Notes: a model not told the origin generated them from the sequence alone. A DNA stretch of 8,645 nucleotides from Acidimicrobiia bacterium (GCA_029934555.1 JAOZMA010000043.1:1-8645), one strand, 5' to 3'; counted from the stretch's first letter, positions 1 to 6,930 are shown. Numbers and translations: made by a program.

Positions 1-851
1 GCCGACCTCAGGAACTTCTCTACTTCTGCTCCGATCTCATCCGGAGATGGAAGATCATCGAACGAGATGATCGGCGGTGGCTCGTCCTGCTCGTCCTGCA
101 TCTTCTCGAGGCGCTCGACGTACTCCTTCGCATCGGAACGCTCCGAGAGGTCACGATCGATGTCCTCGAGCTGCGCCGAGGCTTTCTCGGCCAGATCTCC
201 GATCGGAAAGGCGATACCGACCTGGTCACCGACCCGCTCCACCAGGCTGAGCACGCCGGGATGAAATGGACTCTGGAGGTAGTGCGGCATCTGGACCCAG
301 TAGCCGATGGCCGGGATGCCGGCGTCTGCGATTCCCTGCCGGATAACGCTAACGGCGGCGCCCGGAACGATGAGGTCGTTCGGCAGAACTTCATCGGTGT
401 CGAGGAGCAATTCCGGATCCGACGTTGTGCAGACGACCCTGACAGGACGCGTGTGTGGCACGGGGGCCGGCACCGCACCGAGCGTCACGAACCGGCTCAC
501 GCCGTAGCGCTCGGCGAGTGCAACGAATTCGAGCGTCAGCTGCTGCCATCGGAAGTCGGGTTCGTTCCCGGTGATGATGAGCAGATCGATACCGTCGATC
601 TTGCGGTGGACGATCTCGAGACGGGGCCATGCGACATCGGTCAGCTCACCGGAGGAGAAGTGCAGCACGGGTCGGGACGATCGATAGTCGAAAAGTTCGT
701 CGGGTTCGAATGCGGCGATCACTTCGCCATCGTCGGCGATGAGACCGATCGCGTCGGTGCCAACCGATGCGGCGTCAACCCATCCGGACATGGCGAGGAG
801 CATGATCGGGTGATCGAGGTCGAGATCGTTGGCGAACGAAAGCAGGTTCAT
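1..851 (-). CDS. PAC2 family protein (proteasome assembly chaperone-like), 3' end cut by window edge
   Basis: Reading the minus strand from ATG 851-849 gives 283 codons open to the window edge. An in-frame TGA lies six codons upstream with no other start between, so the start is secure. The protein matches the actinobacterial PAC2 family: SGWVDAASVGTDAI (res 22-35), FDYRSSRPVLHF (54-65), LGAVPAPVPHTRPVRV (124-139), VPGAAVSVI (162-170), YWVQMPHYLQSPFHPGV (184-200). A charged, probably helical stretch (about 222-257) leads to SPDEIGAEVEKFL (269-281), which resembles the usual C-terminal end, so only a few residues are probably missing. Eukaryotic and archaeal PAC2 relatives help assemble the 20S proteasome; the bacterial role is not settled. 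It is cytoplasmic, with no signal or membrane segment. It starts 29 bases after the AOR stop and is probably co-transcribed or translationally coupled. The nearest AGGA lies 19 bases from the ATG, too far for a normal Shine-Dalgarno. Family assignment is strong; exact function is inferred. Confidence 0.93.
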   Translation of the reverse strand, partial: MNLLSFANDLDLDHPIMLLAMSGWVDAASVGTDAIGLIADDGEVIAAFEPDELFDYRSSRPVLHFSSGELTDVAWPRLEIVHRKIDGIDLLIITGNEPDFRWQQLTLEFVALAERYGVSRFVTLGAVPAPVPHTRPVRVVCTTSDPELLLDTDEVLPNDLIVPGAAVSVIRQGIADAGIPAIGYWVQMPHYLQSPFHPGVLSLVERVGDQVGIAFPIGDLAEKASAQLEDIDRDLSERSDAKEYVERLEKMQDEQDEPPPIISFDDLPSPDEIGAEVEKFLRS

Positions 852-880
852 CGACGTCGACGATACTCAGTCCTCTGAGC

Positions 881-2701
881 TCACGCGGTCGGGTATCCGG
901 CCTCGGTGGCCTGTCGATCCATCTTCTCCGTGATCCGCCTTCGGAGTTCGGCGAAGAACTCGGGGGTGTTGAACACCTCGATGTCGGTGTCGCCGACCGG
1001 TCCGTGAGCCTCTGCGGGGAGTCGATAGTCTTCGATGGTGAAGCCCGTACGACGCTCGTTCGCGTAGCCGCGCAAGAACGTGTTCATGACGGCGGTAGCG
1101 AGCTCTTCTCCTGTTACCGCGATCCCTGCCGCGAGTCGTAACGCCTCTGCCTCGAGGTCGGCAGAGATACCTGAGAACTTGCAGATCCCCGTGATGTCAT
1201 CCATGAGGAACATCGGTCCGCTGACCGTAATCGCATTCACCCAGTAGTCGACGTCGGTCTGTCGTTCGGTGAAGTACAGCAAGTACGTGCGCATCGCCAT
1301 GTGCCCCCCTGCAAGGGCCCAGGGGTATCCCGGATTCGTGTGGGGGAGATACGCAGGGAACTCGACGCCCTTCGACTGCATCGCGAATCCCGGTTCTCCC
1401 ATCTGATCCGAGAGCCTCTTCACCCCTTGGCCCACTTCGGCGAGCCGTCCGCCTGCGACGTCCCGGATGACGTTCATCGATTCGGCGGCATCGCCGAATG
1501 CGAGCCCGCCGGTCAGGTTCCCGTTGTTGCGTCGGTTGAAGTCCATGACGTACCCGAGAGTCACACCGAGCGAGATCGAATCCATCCCCAACTCGTCGAC
1601 CAGGTCGACCAGCGACAGCGCCTCGTCGGGGTCGTAGACACCGAGGTTGAACGACAGAAGCCCGAACGGTTCGTAGTCGACCTTCGCCCTGAACCGCCCG
1701 AGATCCCCATCCGGGTCCTCGTCGTACACGTTCTTGTGGCAACGGATGCCGCAGAGATAGCAGCCCTCGGCCCGCACCTCGTAGGGGCCCGCCTCGATCA
1801 CCTGGCGTGAGAGTTGTAGTGGTCGATCGGTTCCGCTCGGAGCGAAATTCTTCTCGGGCAACATGTCCGCTTCGCCGAGCCAGGGGATCATGCGCCACGT
1901 GCCGCCCCTGTCGTGTTCCAGGTCTCGATACCTTGCACTGCCTGGACCGGTGTTGATCTCACGGTTGATGTCCCGGAGGCCCCTCACGCGACCCGGGTCG
2001 GGGCCGTCCGCGGCGATTGCCCACAGGTTCTTCGACCCCATCACCCCGCCGTAACCGCCCCGACCACAGAACCTCGGTTTCGCATCACCGCTCTCGAGTT
2101 GGCTATCCGTCGACAGAGCGATCGACGCGTATCGCACCGACTCATAGTGCTCCCCGGCCGGACCGATGACAGCGAAATGAGCCTCAGGGAATCGACCGTG
2201 CAGACCCTGAATACGTTCATTGACCGTCATGCCCGAGAGATCCGATGCATCCAAGAACTCGAAGACCGCCGGTTCGCCGTCCTCGCCCGGTGTGAGATGC
2301 AGAAGTGTCGGCCGCTCCGCCCGACCGGTGAAGATCACCTCATCGACCCCGAGACCCCGCAGCTTCGTACCGAAATGGCCGCTCCCCGCACTCCACATCA
2401 ACCCGGGAGCACCACTGTCGGAGACCTTCAACGGCGAGTATCCGTGGAAGAAGGTCCGGAGCCCAGTCATCACACGGGTGCCACTCAACAGACCGAGGTT
2501 CATGATCAGCGGAGACGACGGGGCATACGGATCGTCGACATCGATACCCGCGAGCAGCTTCGTCGCCCGGGCGATGCCACCGAGAGCATCCTCGAGATCT
2601 TCGCATCGCACAGTCTCGAATCGGACCGTCTGATCGGTCAGATCAACGTGATACCGCTTCACGACAACATCTGTTGGAGGAAGCAGCGTGGCCGCCTGCA
2701 T
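881..2701 (-). CDS. Aldehyde ferredoxin oxidoreductase family protein (tungsten/molybdenum-pterin enzyme)
   Basis: This 606-residue protein is full length for the AOR family (about 600). Family members bind a tungsten or molybdenum bis-pyranopterin and one 4Fe-4S cluster, and oxidise aldehydes (or reduce acids) with ferredoxin in the cytoplasm. Seen here: an N-terminal pterin-binding domain with NLGLLSGT (68-75), SPLKVSDSGAPG (89-100) and GHFGTKLRGLG (108-118); then GRGGYGGVMGSKNL (213-226). Cluster cysteines are C314, C317 and C321 (CX2CX3C in EGCYLCGIRC), with the fourth at C507 in DDITGICKF, at the expected distance. EPFGLLSFNLGVYDPDEAL (344-362) is also typical. Segments such as HGYSPL and NPGYPWALAGGHM differ from well-known archaeal AORs, so the substrate cannot be named. 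Start ATG 2701 is supported by an AAAGGA ribosome site. It lies 72 bases after bpa and 29 before the PAC2 gene. No ferredoxin or MoaD-like gene is adjacent. Confidence 0.95.
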   Translation of the reverse strand: MQAATLLPPTDVVVKRYHVDLTDQTVRFETVRCEDLEDALGGIARATKLLAGIDVDDPYAPSSPLIMNLGLLSGTRVMTGLRTFFHGYSPLKVSDSGAPGLMWSAGSGHFGTKLRGLGVDEVIFTGRAERPTLLHLTPGEDGEPAVFEFLDASDLSGMTVNERIQGLHGRFPEAHFAVIGPAGEHYESVRYASIALSTDSQLESGDAKPRFCGRGGYGGVMGSKNLWAIAADGPDPGRVRGLRDINREINTGPGSARYRDLEHDRGGTWRMIPWLGEADMLPEKNFAPSGTDRPLQLSRQVIEAGPYEVRAEGCYLCGIRCHKNVYDEDPDGDLGRFRAKVDYEPFGLLSFNLGVYDPDEALSLVDLVDELGMDSISLGVTLGYVMDFNRRNNGNLTGGLAFGDAAESMNVIRDVAGGRLAEVGQGVKRLSDQMGEPGFAMQSKGVEFPAYLPHTNPGYPWALAGGHMAMRTYLLYFTERQTDVDYWVNAITVSGPMFLMDDITGICKFSGISADLEAEALRLAAGIAVTGEELATAVMNTFLRGYANERRTGFTIEDYRLPAEAHGPVGDTDIEVFNTPEFFAELRRRITEKMDRQATEAGYPTA

Positions 2702-2710
2702 TGCAGATCA

Positions 2711-2716
2711 TCCTTT
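2711..2716 (-). promoter_or_regulatory. Ribosome binding site of the AOR gene
   Basis: AAAGGA on the minus strand, 9 bases before ATG 2701. It is the clearest Shine-Dalgarno in the left block and fixes the AOR start. The rest of the 72-base gap to bpa (2702-2773) holds TANNNT-like boxes (TACGCT twice, TATCGT) but no convincing -35, so an internal promoter is possible but unsupported. Confidence 0.7.
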
Positions 2717-2773
2717 CAAACGATAGGGACAGCGTAGCGTAGGCCCGACGGACGGCCCCTTAAGCAAAGCTGT

Positions 2774-3271
2774 CTACAGGTAGAGCCCGGGCTGATCCTC
2801 GTCGCCCGACGCCTCGAGTGCCTGACGACGACCCATCTGCTCGAGTTGAGCCTGTGCCGACATCTGCTGTGACCACAGGGATGCTTGGATCCCGTGGAAG
2901 AGCCCCTCGAGCCATCCAACGAGTTGTGCCTGGGCGACTCGAATCTCCGGCTCGGTCGGAGTTTCGCTCTCGAGCGGTACGAAGATCGAGTCGAGTTCGT
3001 CTTTGAGGTCGTCGGAGAGCACGTCTCGCAGTTCGTCGATGGAGCGGTGGTAGACGGCGAGGAGTCTCCGGCGCCCGAGATCGTCCATGCCGGATGCCCG
3101 AACCTCTTCGAGCATGGCCCTGGTCATCGAGGCGATCCGGATGAGCTTCGAGGGTTCGGTGACGAAGGTGCCCTCGCCTTCTTCCCCATCATCGACGGGG
3201 ACGTCAACCACCTCTGGAGTGATCGGCTCCTCGTCGTTGGGCGCATCTGCCGGTTCAATCATTTCTTCCAT
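2774..3271 (-). CDS. bpa: Bacterial proteasome activator (Bpa/PafE family, DUF2587)
   Basis: This 165-residue protein matches the ATP-independent proteasome activator Bpa/PafE of Mycobacterium (Rv3780). In that family the activator forms a ring that docks on the 20S core through a C-terminal Gly-Gln-Tyr-Leu tail and opens its gate to unfolded proteins. Seen here: an acidic, probably disordered N-terminus (1-40), a helical core with SKLIRIASMTRAMLEEVRAS (41-60), the hallmark RVAQAQLVGWLEGLFHGIQ (111-129), a Gln-rich helix (134-150), a short acidic linker, and the C-terminus GLYL. The penultimate Tyr and final Leu are kept, but Gln is replaced by Leu. Start ATG 3271 is chosen because it gives a normal-length N-terminus; M4 is a possible alternative. 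No Shine-Dalgarno is evident, and a TACCAT box six bases upstream suggests a leaderless message. It heads the minus-strand run bpa, AOR, PAC2 and diverges from the acylase gene. Confidence 0.95.
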   Translation of the reverse strand: MEEMIEPADAPNDEEPITPEVVDVPVDDGEEGEGTFVTEPSKLIRIASMTRAMLEEVRASGMDDLGRRRLLAVYHRSIDELRDVLSDDLKDELDSIFVPLESETPTEPEIRVAQAQLVGWLEGLFHGIQASLWSQQMSAQAQLEQMGRRQALEASGDEDQPGLYL

Positions 3272-3277
3272 GTCGCC

Positions 3278-3283
3278 ATGGTA
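3278..3283 (-). promoter_or_regulatory. Candidate -10 box for bpa (possible leaderless transcript)
   Basis: TACCAT on the minus strand fits the actinobacterial TANNNT -10 pattern and ends six bases before ATG 3271, so transcription would begin at or next to the start codon. No good -35 is seen at 16-18 bases. The same TACCAT occurs upstream of the exchanger gene at 7934-7939. Confidence 0.3.
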
Positions 3284-3310
3284 CGACGGCTCGGCTCAAC
3301 ACGAAACGAG

Positions 3311-3316
3311 TACGAT
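3311..3316 (+). promoter_or_regulatory. Candidate -10 box for the acylase gene (possible leaderless transcript)
   Basis: TACGAT on the plus strand ends eight bases before ATG 3325, which puts a predicted start of transcription at about 3323-3325. There is no Shine-Dalgarno before the ATG and no clear -35. Together with the bpa box it would form a back-to-back promoter pair in the 53-base spacer 3272-3324. Confidence 0.3.
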
Positions 3317-3324
3317 TGCCGGTC

Positions 3325-5853
3325 ATGGCGGACACAGCAGCGCCGGGCGACGGGCAGAAACAGTCGCGGAGATGGTGGAAGATCGTGCTCGGAGCGATCG
3401 TGGCGCTCCTTGCGATCATGGTGCTCGGCGTGGTGCTCTTCGCCAGCTTCTCGGTCCGGCGCGCGTTCCCCGACGTCGATGGTGAAGTTGCCATCGACGG
3501 TCTCGATGCCGGGGTCGAGATCGTACGCGATGACATGGGCATCGCCCACATCTACGCCGACAACCCGCACGACCTGTTCGTGGCACAGGGCTTCGTCCAT
3601 GCCCAGGAACGTTTCTGGCAGATGGACGTGTGGCGTCACATCGGTGCTGGTCGCCTCTCGGAGATGTTCGGCGAAACCCAGGTGGAGACAGATGCGTTCC
3701 TCAAGACAATGGGATGGCAACACGTCGCGGAAGACCAGTACTCGGCAGCGGATCCGAGGGACCAAGCGGTTCTGGAGGCATACGCAGACGGCGTGAACGC
3801 CTATCTGGGCTCGCGCTCCCCATCCGAGCTGAGTTTCGAGTACACCGTGCTCGAACTGTTGAACCACAGTTACGACCCGGAGCCGTGGACGCCGGTCGAT
3901 ACCCTCACCTGGGGCATCGCTATGGCCTGGGATCTTCGCGGCAACATGGACGTGGAGATCGAACGTGCGATGCTGCTCGGAACGCTACCGGCAGATCAGG
4001 TCGCCCAACTTCGGCCTCCGTATCCGGGTGATGTGAACCCTTACATAGTCCCCGCGAATGAACTCGTCACCAACGGTGCACCGAGCGCGTCCATTCACGC
4101 TATTCCGGGGGTCCGGACCGCGCTCGCCTCGATCGAGGACAAACTCGATCTCATCGCAGCGATCGGCGTTCCCGGGGCCGAGACCGGTATCGGATCCAAC
4201 TCGTGGGTCATCTCGGGGAGTCGCACCGATACGGGAATGCCGATCCTGGCCAATGACCCGCACCTCTCGATCCAGATGCCCTCGATCTGGTACCAGAACG
4301 GTCTTCACTGCATGACGGTGTCGGAAGGCTGCCCGTATGACGTCGTCGGGTTCTCCTTCTCCGGCGTTCCCGGCGTGATCATCGGTCACAACGCCAACAT
4401 CGCGTGGGGTGTGACGAATCTCGGCCCGGACGTCCAGGACCTCTACGTCGAGAAGGTCAACCCGGAGAACCCGAACCAGTATGAGGTCAACGGGCAATGG
4501 ATGGACATGGACGTCCATGATGAGACCATCAATGTCGCAGGCGGCGACGCCGTCACCATCCAGGTCAGGTCCACAAGACACGGACCGATCATCTCCGGGT
4601 CCTATGGGAGTCTCGACGACTTCTCAGACAGCGGAATCGAAACACCCGAACCGTACGTGATCGCTTTGCGATGGACGGCTCTCGACGAAAACCCCGGCGT
4701 CGTCCCGGCAGTCCTCGGGCTCAATTCCGCAACCGACTGGGATGACTTCAGGGATGCAGTGCAGCTTTGGGCCGTTCCCTCGCAGAACTTCGTCTACGCC
4801 GATGTCGATGGGAACATCGGCTACCAATCACCGGGAGCGATCCCGATCAGAGCCAACGGCGACGGAACCCTTCCGGTTCCCGGTTGGACCGACGAATACG
4901 AATGGACCGGGTACATCCCATTCGACGAGCTGCCCCGTTCGTTCAACCCCGAGAGTGGCTACATCGTGACCGCCAACAATGCCGTCGTCGACGACTCCTA
5001 CCCGCACTGGATCACCTACGACTGGGGCTACGGCTACCGGGCGCGCCGGATCGTCGATCTGGTCGGCTCCAACGCTCGGGTCGGTCTCGAGCAGGTCGGA
5101 TCGATCCAGTTCGATTCATACGACCTGAGCGCCGAACGCATCGTTCCTTATCTCGCCGCTCTGGACTCACCCATCAACGCAGTGCTGGCCTCATGGGACT
5201 TCGGCAACCAGATCGAGTCTTCGGGTGCCGCAGCGTACAACGCCGTGTGGTCCCGGATGCTCGAGTTCACGTTCCGCGACGATCTGCCCGAGGACTACTG
5301 GCCCGACGGCGGCAGCCGCTGGTTCTATGTCGTCGGGCAGATGCTCGAGAACCCGAACGACCGATTCTGGGACGACGCCACGACGCCGGACGTCGAGGAC
5401 CGTGACGCGATCCTCCAGCAGTCGCTCGATGCAGCGTATGCAGATCTGAAGGGATGGTTTGGCGACAATCCCGACGACTGGCACTGGGGAGAGATGCACG
5501 TGTCGACCTTCAGGAACCAGACGCTCGGCGAGTCAGGGATCGGCATCATCGAGGACCGATTCAACCGCGGGCCATTCGAAACCGCGGGCGGCGGGAGTCT
5601 CGTGAACTCCACAGCATGGCAGGCGACGGAGAGTTTCGAGACCTTCTGGCTCCCATCGATGCGGATGATCATCGATCTCGGAGACCTCACCCGATCGTTG
5701 ACAACGAACACGACCGGCCAGTCGGGACACACGGATCACCCACACTACGACGACATGATCCCCCTCTGGCTCGCAGGCGAATACTCCCCCATGAACTGGA
5801 CGAGGGCCCAGGTAGACGCAGCCACCGAGTCGGTGCAAACACTCACCCCCTGA
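3325..5853 (+). CDS. Penicillin acylase family protein (Ntn hydrolase, peptidase family S45), membrane-anchored
   Basis: This 842-residue protein has the usual length for the family, whose members cleave amide bonds of acylated small molecules (beta-lactams, acyl-homoserine lactones, lipopeptides). The N-terminus has a basic RRWWK, then one hydrophobic helix (about 19-42) with no lipobox, so it is a signal anchor placing the enzyme outside the membrane. VEIVRDDMGIAHIYADNPHD (64-83) and QGFVHAQERFWQMDVWR (88-104) are alpha-chain hallmarks. The self-cleavage site is G290-S291 in TGIGSNSWVISG; Ser291 would become the beta-chain N-terminal nucleophile. Further conserved parts are NDPHL (310-314), GHNANIAWGVTN (354-365), RHGPI (418-422), TANNAV (549-554, the probable oxyanion Asn), YRARRI (571-576), and HYDDMIPLWLAGEYSPM (807-823). 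ATG 3325 is preferred over an in-frame TTG at 3316, which overlaps the candidate -10. Substrate is unknown. It is convergent with the DUF559 gene. Confidence 0.95.
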   Translation: MADTAAPGDGQKQSRRWWKIVLGAIVALLAIMVLGVVLFASFSVRRAFPDVDGEVAIDGLDAGVEIVRDDMGIAHIYADNPHDLFVAQGFVHAQERFWQMDVWRHIGAGRLSEMFGETQVETDAFLKTMGWQHVAEDQYSAADPRDQAVLEAYADGVNAYLGSRSPSELSFEYTVLELLNHSYDPEPWTPVDTLTWGIAMAWDLRGNMDVEIERAMLLGTLPADQVAQLRPPYPGDVNPYIVPANELVTNGAPSASIHAIPGVRTALASIEDKLDLIAAIGVPGAETGIGSNSWVISGSRTDTGMPILANDPHLSIQMPSIWYQNGLHCMTVSEGCPYDVVGFSFSGVPGVIIGHNANIAWGVTNLGPDVQDLYVEKVNPENPNQYEVNGQWMDMDVHDETINVAGGDAVTIQVRSTRHGPIISGSYGSLDDFSDSGIETPEPYVIALRWTALDENPGVVPAVLGLNSATDWDDFRDAVQLWAVPSQNFVYADVDGNIGYQSPGAIPIRANGDGTLPVPGWTDEYEWTGYIPFDELPRSFNPESGYIVTANNAVVDDSYPHWITYDWGYGYRARRIVDLVGSNARVGLEQVGSIQFDSYDLSAERIVPYLAALDSPINAVLASWDFGNQIESSGAAAYNAVWSRMLEFTFRDDLPEDYWPDGGSRWFYVVGQMLENPNDRFWDDATTPDVEDRDAILQQSLDAAYADLKGWFGDNPDDWHWGEMHVSTFRNQTLGESGIGIIEDRFNRGPFETAGGGSLVNSTAWQATESFETFWLPSMRMIIDLGDLTRSLTTNTTGQSGHTDHPHYDDMIPLWLAGEYSPMNWTRAQVDAATESVQTLTP

Positions 5854-5856
5854 GGA

Positions 5857-5905
5857 GTCCGGCGTCCGCACAGCCCGTATCCGGTTCGAGCGGACGCCTG
5901 AGTCC
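5857..5905. repeat. 49-base hairpin-forming direct repeat, copy A
   Basis: This copy fills the gap between the convergent stops of the acylase gene (5851-5853) and the DUF559 gene (5909-5907). It contains a perfect 9-base inverted repeat, GGCGTCCGC (5861-5869) and GCGGACGCC (5890-5898), around a 20-base loop. It matches copy B at 6882-6930 in 41 of 49 positions with no gaps, in the same orientation. It may act as a two-way terminator, although there is no T-run on either side. It could also be a member of a dispersed palindromic repeat family. Confidence 0.85.
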
Positions 5906-5906
5906 A

Positions 5907-6824
5907 TCAGTCGGTCCAGATCGACGTGATGATCGCGCGGACAGACTCGGGTTCGTCGATGAGCTGACGCCAGGTGAAGCGATAGACGGTCCACCCGAGG
6001 GCATGGGCACGGTTCTGTTTCTCACGGTCCCTCTGGAACGAGACGGGGTCCATGTGCCAACCCTCGCTGTCGGTTTCGATCAGTGCGCTCCGAGCCGGAT
6101 AGGCGAAATCGAATCGTCCCACGAAGTCGTCCAGCGGCTCGAAGAGGCGGTACTGCGGCTGCGGCATCGGAAACGGCAGGGGCTTGATCACGGCTCTGAA
6201 CAGATCCTCGAGATCGCTCTCCGTGACGGCCTTCCACATGAGGCGTTCCTCGATCAGCGGGCGGATCGTCCCGACGCCGATTCGGCCGGGTCGCGCGACC
6301 CTGGCAATGAAGCACCGTACTTGCCAGGCGGTGAAGAGTTTCTTGCGGAGCCCGGTGTCGAGGCAGCGCTCGACAATCCACGGTGGAGCAGATGCGCCAA
6401 GGTCGACAACGGTCCGAACGGCCGTCGTTACGGGAACACCATCCACCGTCACGACGTCGGACTCGACAAGGTCCTTCGATTCATGTTCGACGAACCCCGG
6501 GTGCTTCCGGCGGCGGTGTCTCGAAGTGACCACCTCGATCTCGTCCGGCCTCCTGGAGGTCAGCCCCCACAGATGCGCGGCCGTTCGGTGAGAGGCTCCC
6601 GCAGGCCCCGCCGCCGACAGGACCGACGCCACCACGCTGCGATGCCACGAGTCCTCCGATCCAGCCATCCCGTAGATGCCCGGGAAGATGGATTCATACG
6701 TGCCACGAGCGACCCTACCGTTGATCGTCGCCCGCGGAAAACCGGATGCGAGGCCCTGAGCGATCGTGAACAGCCCTCGTTGATCTCTGGCAATCGCGTT
6801 GAGGCGATGTTCTCGTTCTTCCAT
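5907..6824 (-). CDS. AbiEi-like N-terminal domain plus DUF559 (PD-(D/E)XK nuclease-like) protein
   Basis: From ATG 6824 the protein has 305 residues. The N-terminus (about 6-55: LNAIARDQRGLFTIAQGLA, then RVARGTYESIFPGIYGMAG) resembles the winged-helix start of AbiEi-type transcriptional regulators. The middle (SHRTAAHLWGL and VTTAVRTVVDLG) is typical of this actinobacterial group. The C-terminus is a DUF559 domain related to very-short-patch-repair-like nucleases: GRFDFAYP with Asp239, then IETDSEGWH with Glu250 and Asp252, DREKQNRAHALGWTVYRFTW. These acidic residues fit a PD-(D/E)XK active site, so DNA binding or cleavage is likely but unproven. The start at 6824 fits family N-termini; an in-frame ATG at 6875 would add 17 residues without family support. 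Neither start has a good Shine-Dalgarno. No toxin or AbiEii partner is adjacent. The gene sits exactly between two copies of a hairpin repeat, which suggests a separately acquired unit. Confidence 0.85.
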   Translation of the reverse strand: MEEREHRLNAIARDQRGLFTIAQGLASGFPRATINGRVARGTYESIFPGIYGMAGSEDSWHRSVVASVLSAAGPAGASHRTAAHLWGLTSRRPDEIEVVTSRHRRRKHPGFVEHESKDLVESDVVTVDGVPVTTAVRTVVDLGASAPPWIVERCLDTGLRKKLFTAWQVRCFIARVARPGRIGVGTIRPLIEERLMWKAVTESDLEDLFRAVIKPLPFPMPQPQYRLFEPLDDFVGRFDFAYPARSALIETDSEGWHMDPVSFQRDREKQNRAHALGWTVYRFTWRQLIDEPESVRAIITSIWTD

Positions 6825-6881
6825 ACCCACACCGTGCCATGAGGCGGCCCCGATGTGAATACCCTCGATCGCCATCCAGGC

Positions 6882-6930
6882 GTCCGGCGTCCGTACAGCT
6901 CGTATCCGGGCTGTGCGGACGCAAGAGTCC
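6882..6930. repeat. 49-base hairpin-forming direct repeat, copy B
   Basis: This copy lies between the exchanger stop (6942-6940) and the DUF559 gene, which reads in the same direction. Bases 6887-6899 pair with 6910-6922 as a 13-base stem (12 Watson-Crick pairs and one T-G wobble) around a 10-base loop. It shares 41 of 49 bases with copy A. At the wobble position copy A has a C-G pair, which fits selection for the outer stem. The hairpin could end the exchanger transcript or act in the DUF559 leader. No T-run follows on the minus strand. A run of eight G (6932-6939) separates it from the exchanger stop. Confidence 0.85.

Noticed and set aside
261..878. Plus-strand open frame (205 codons) opposite the PAC2 gene
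   Set aside because: The minus strand here encodes clear PAC2 motifs through the whole stretch. The plus frame shows no known domain.
1913..2737. Plus-strand open frame (274 codons) opposite the AOR N-terminal half
   Set aside because: It is antisense to AOR pterin-binding motifs and is unlike any family I know.
2742..2759. GC-rich inverted GGCC sequence between bpa and AOR as a terminator
   Set aside because: The stem is only about four pairs and no T-run follows. It does not support a terminator.
3316..3327. TTG at 3316 as the acylase start
   Set aside because: It is in frame, but ATG 3325 is only three codons on, fits the family better, and the TTG overlaps the candidate -10 box.
5454..6842. 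Long plus-strand open frame (462 codons) across the acylase 3' end and the DUF559 gene
   Set aside because: It overlaps two well-supported genes, has Arg/Pro-rich composition without any recognisable domain, and is the antisense frame expected from GC-rich codon bias.
5857..6930. The two 49-base repeats as CRISPR repeats or insertion-sequence ends
   Set aside because: There are only two copies about 1 kb apart in direct orientation with a normal gene between, no spacer-sized units and no transposase.
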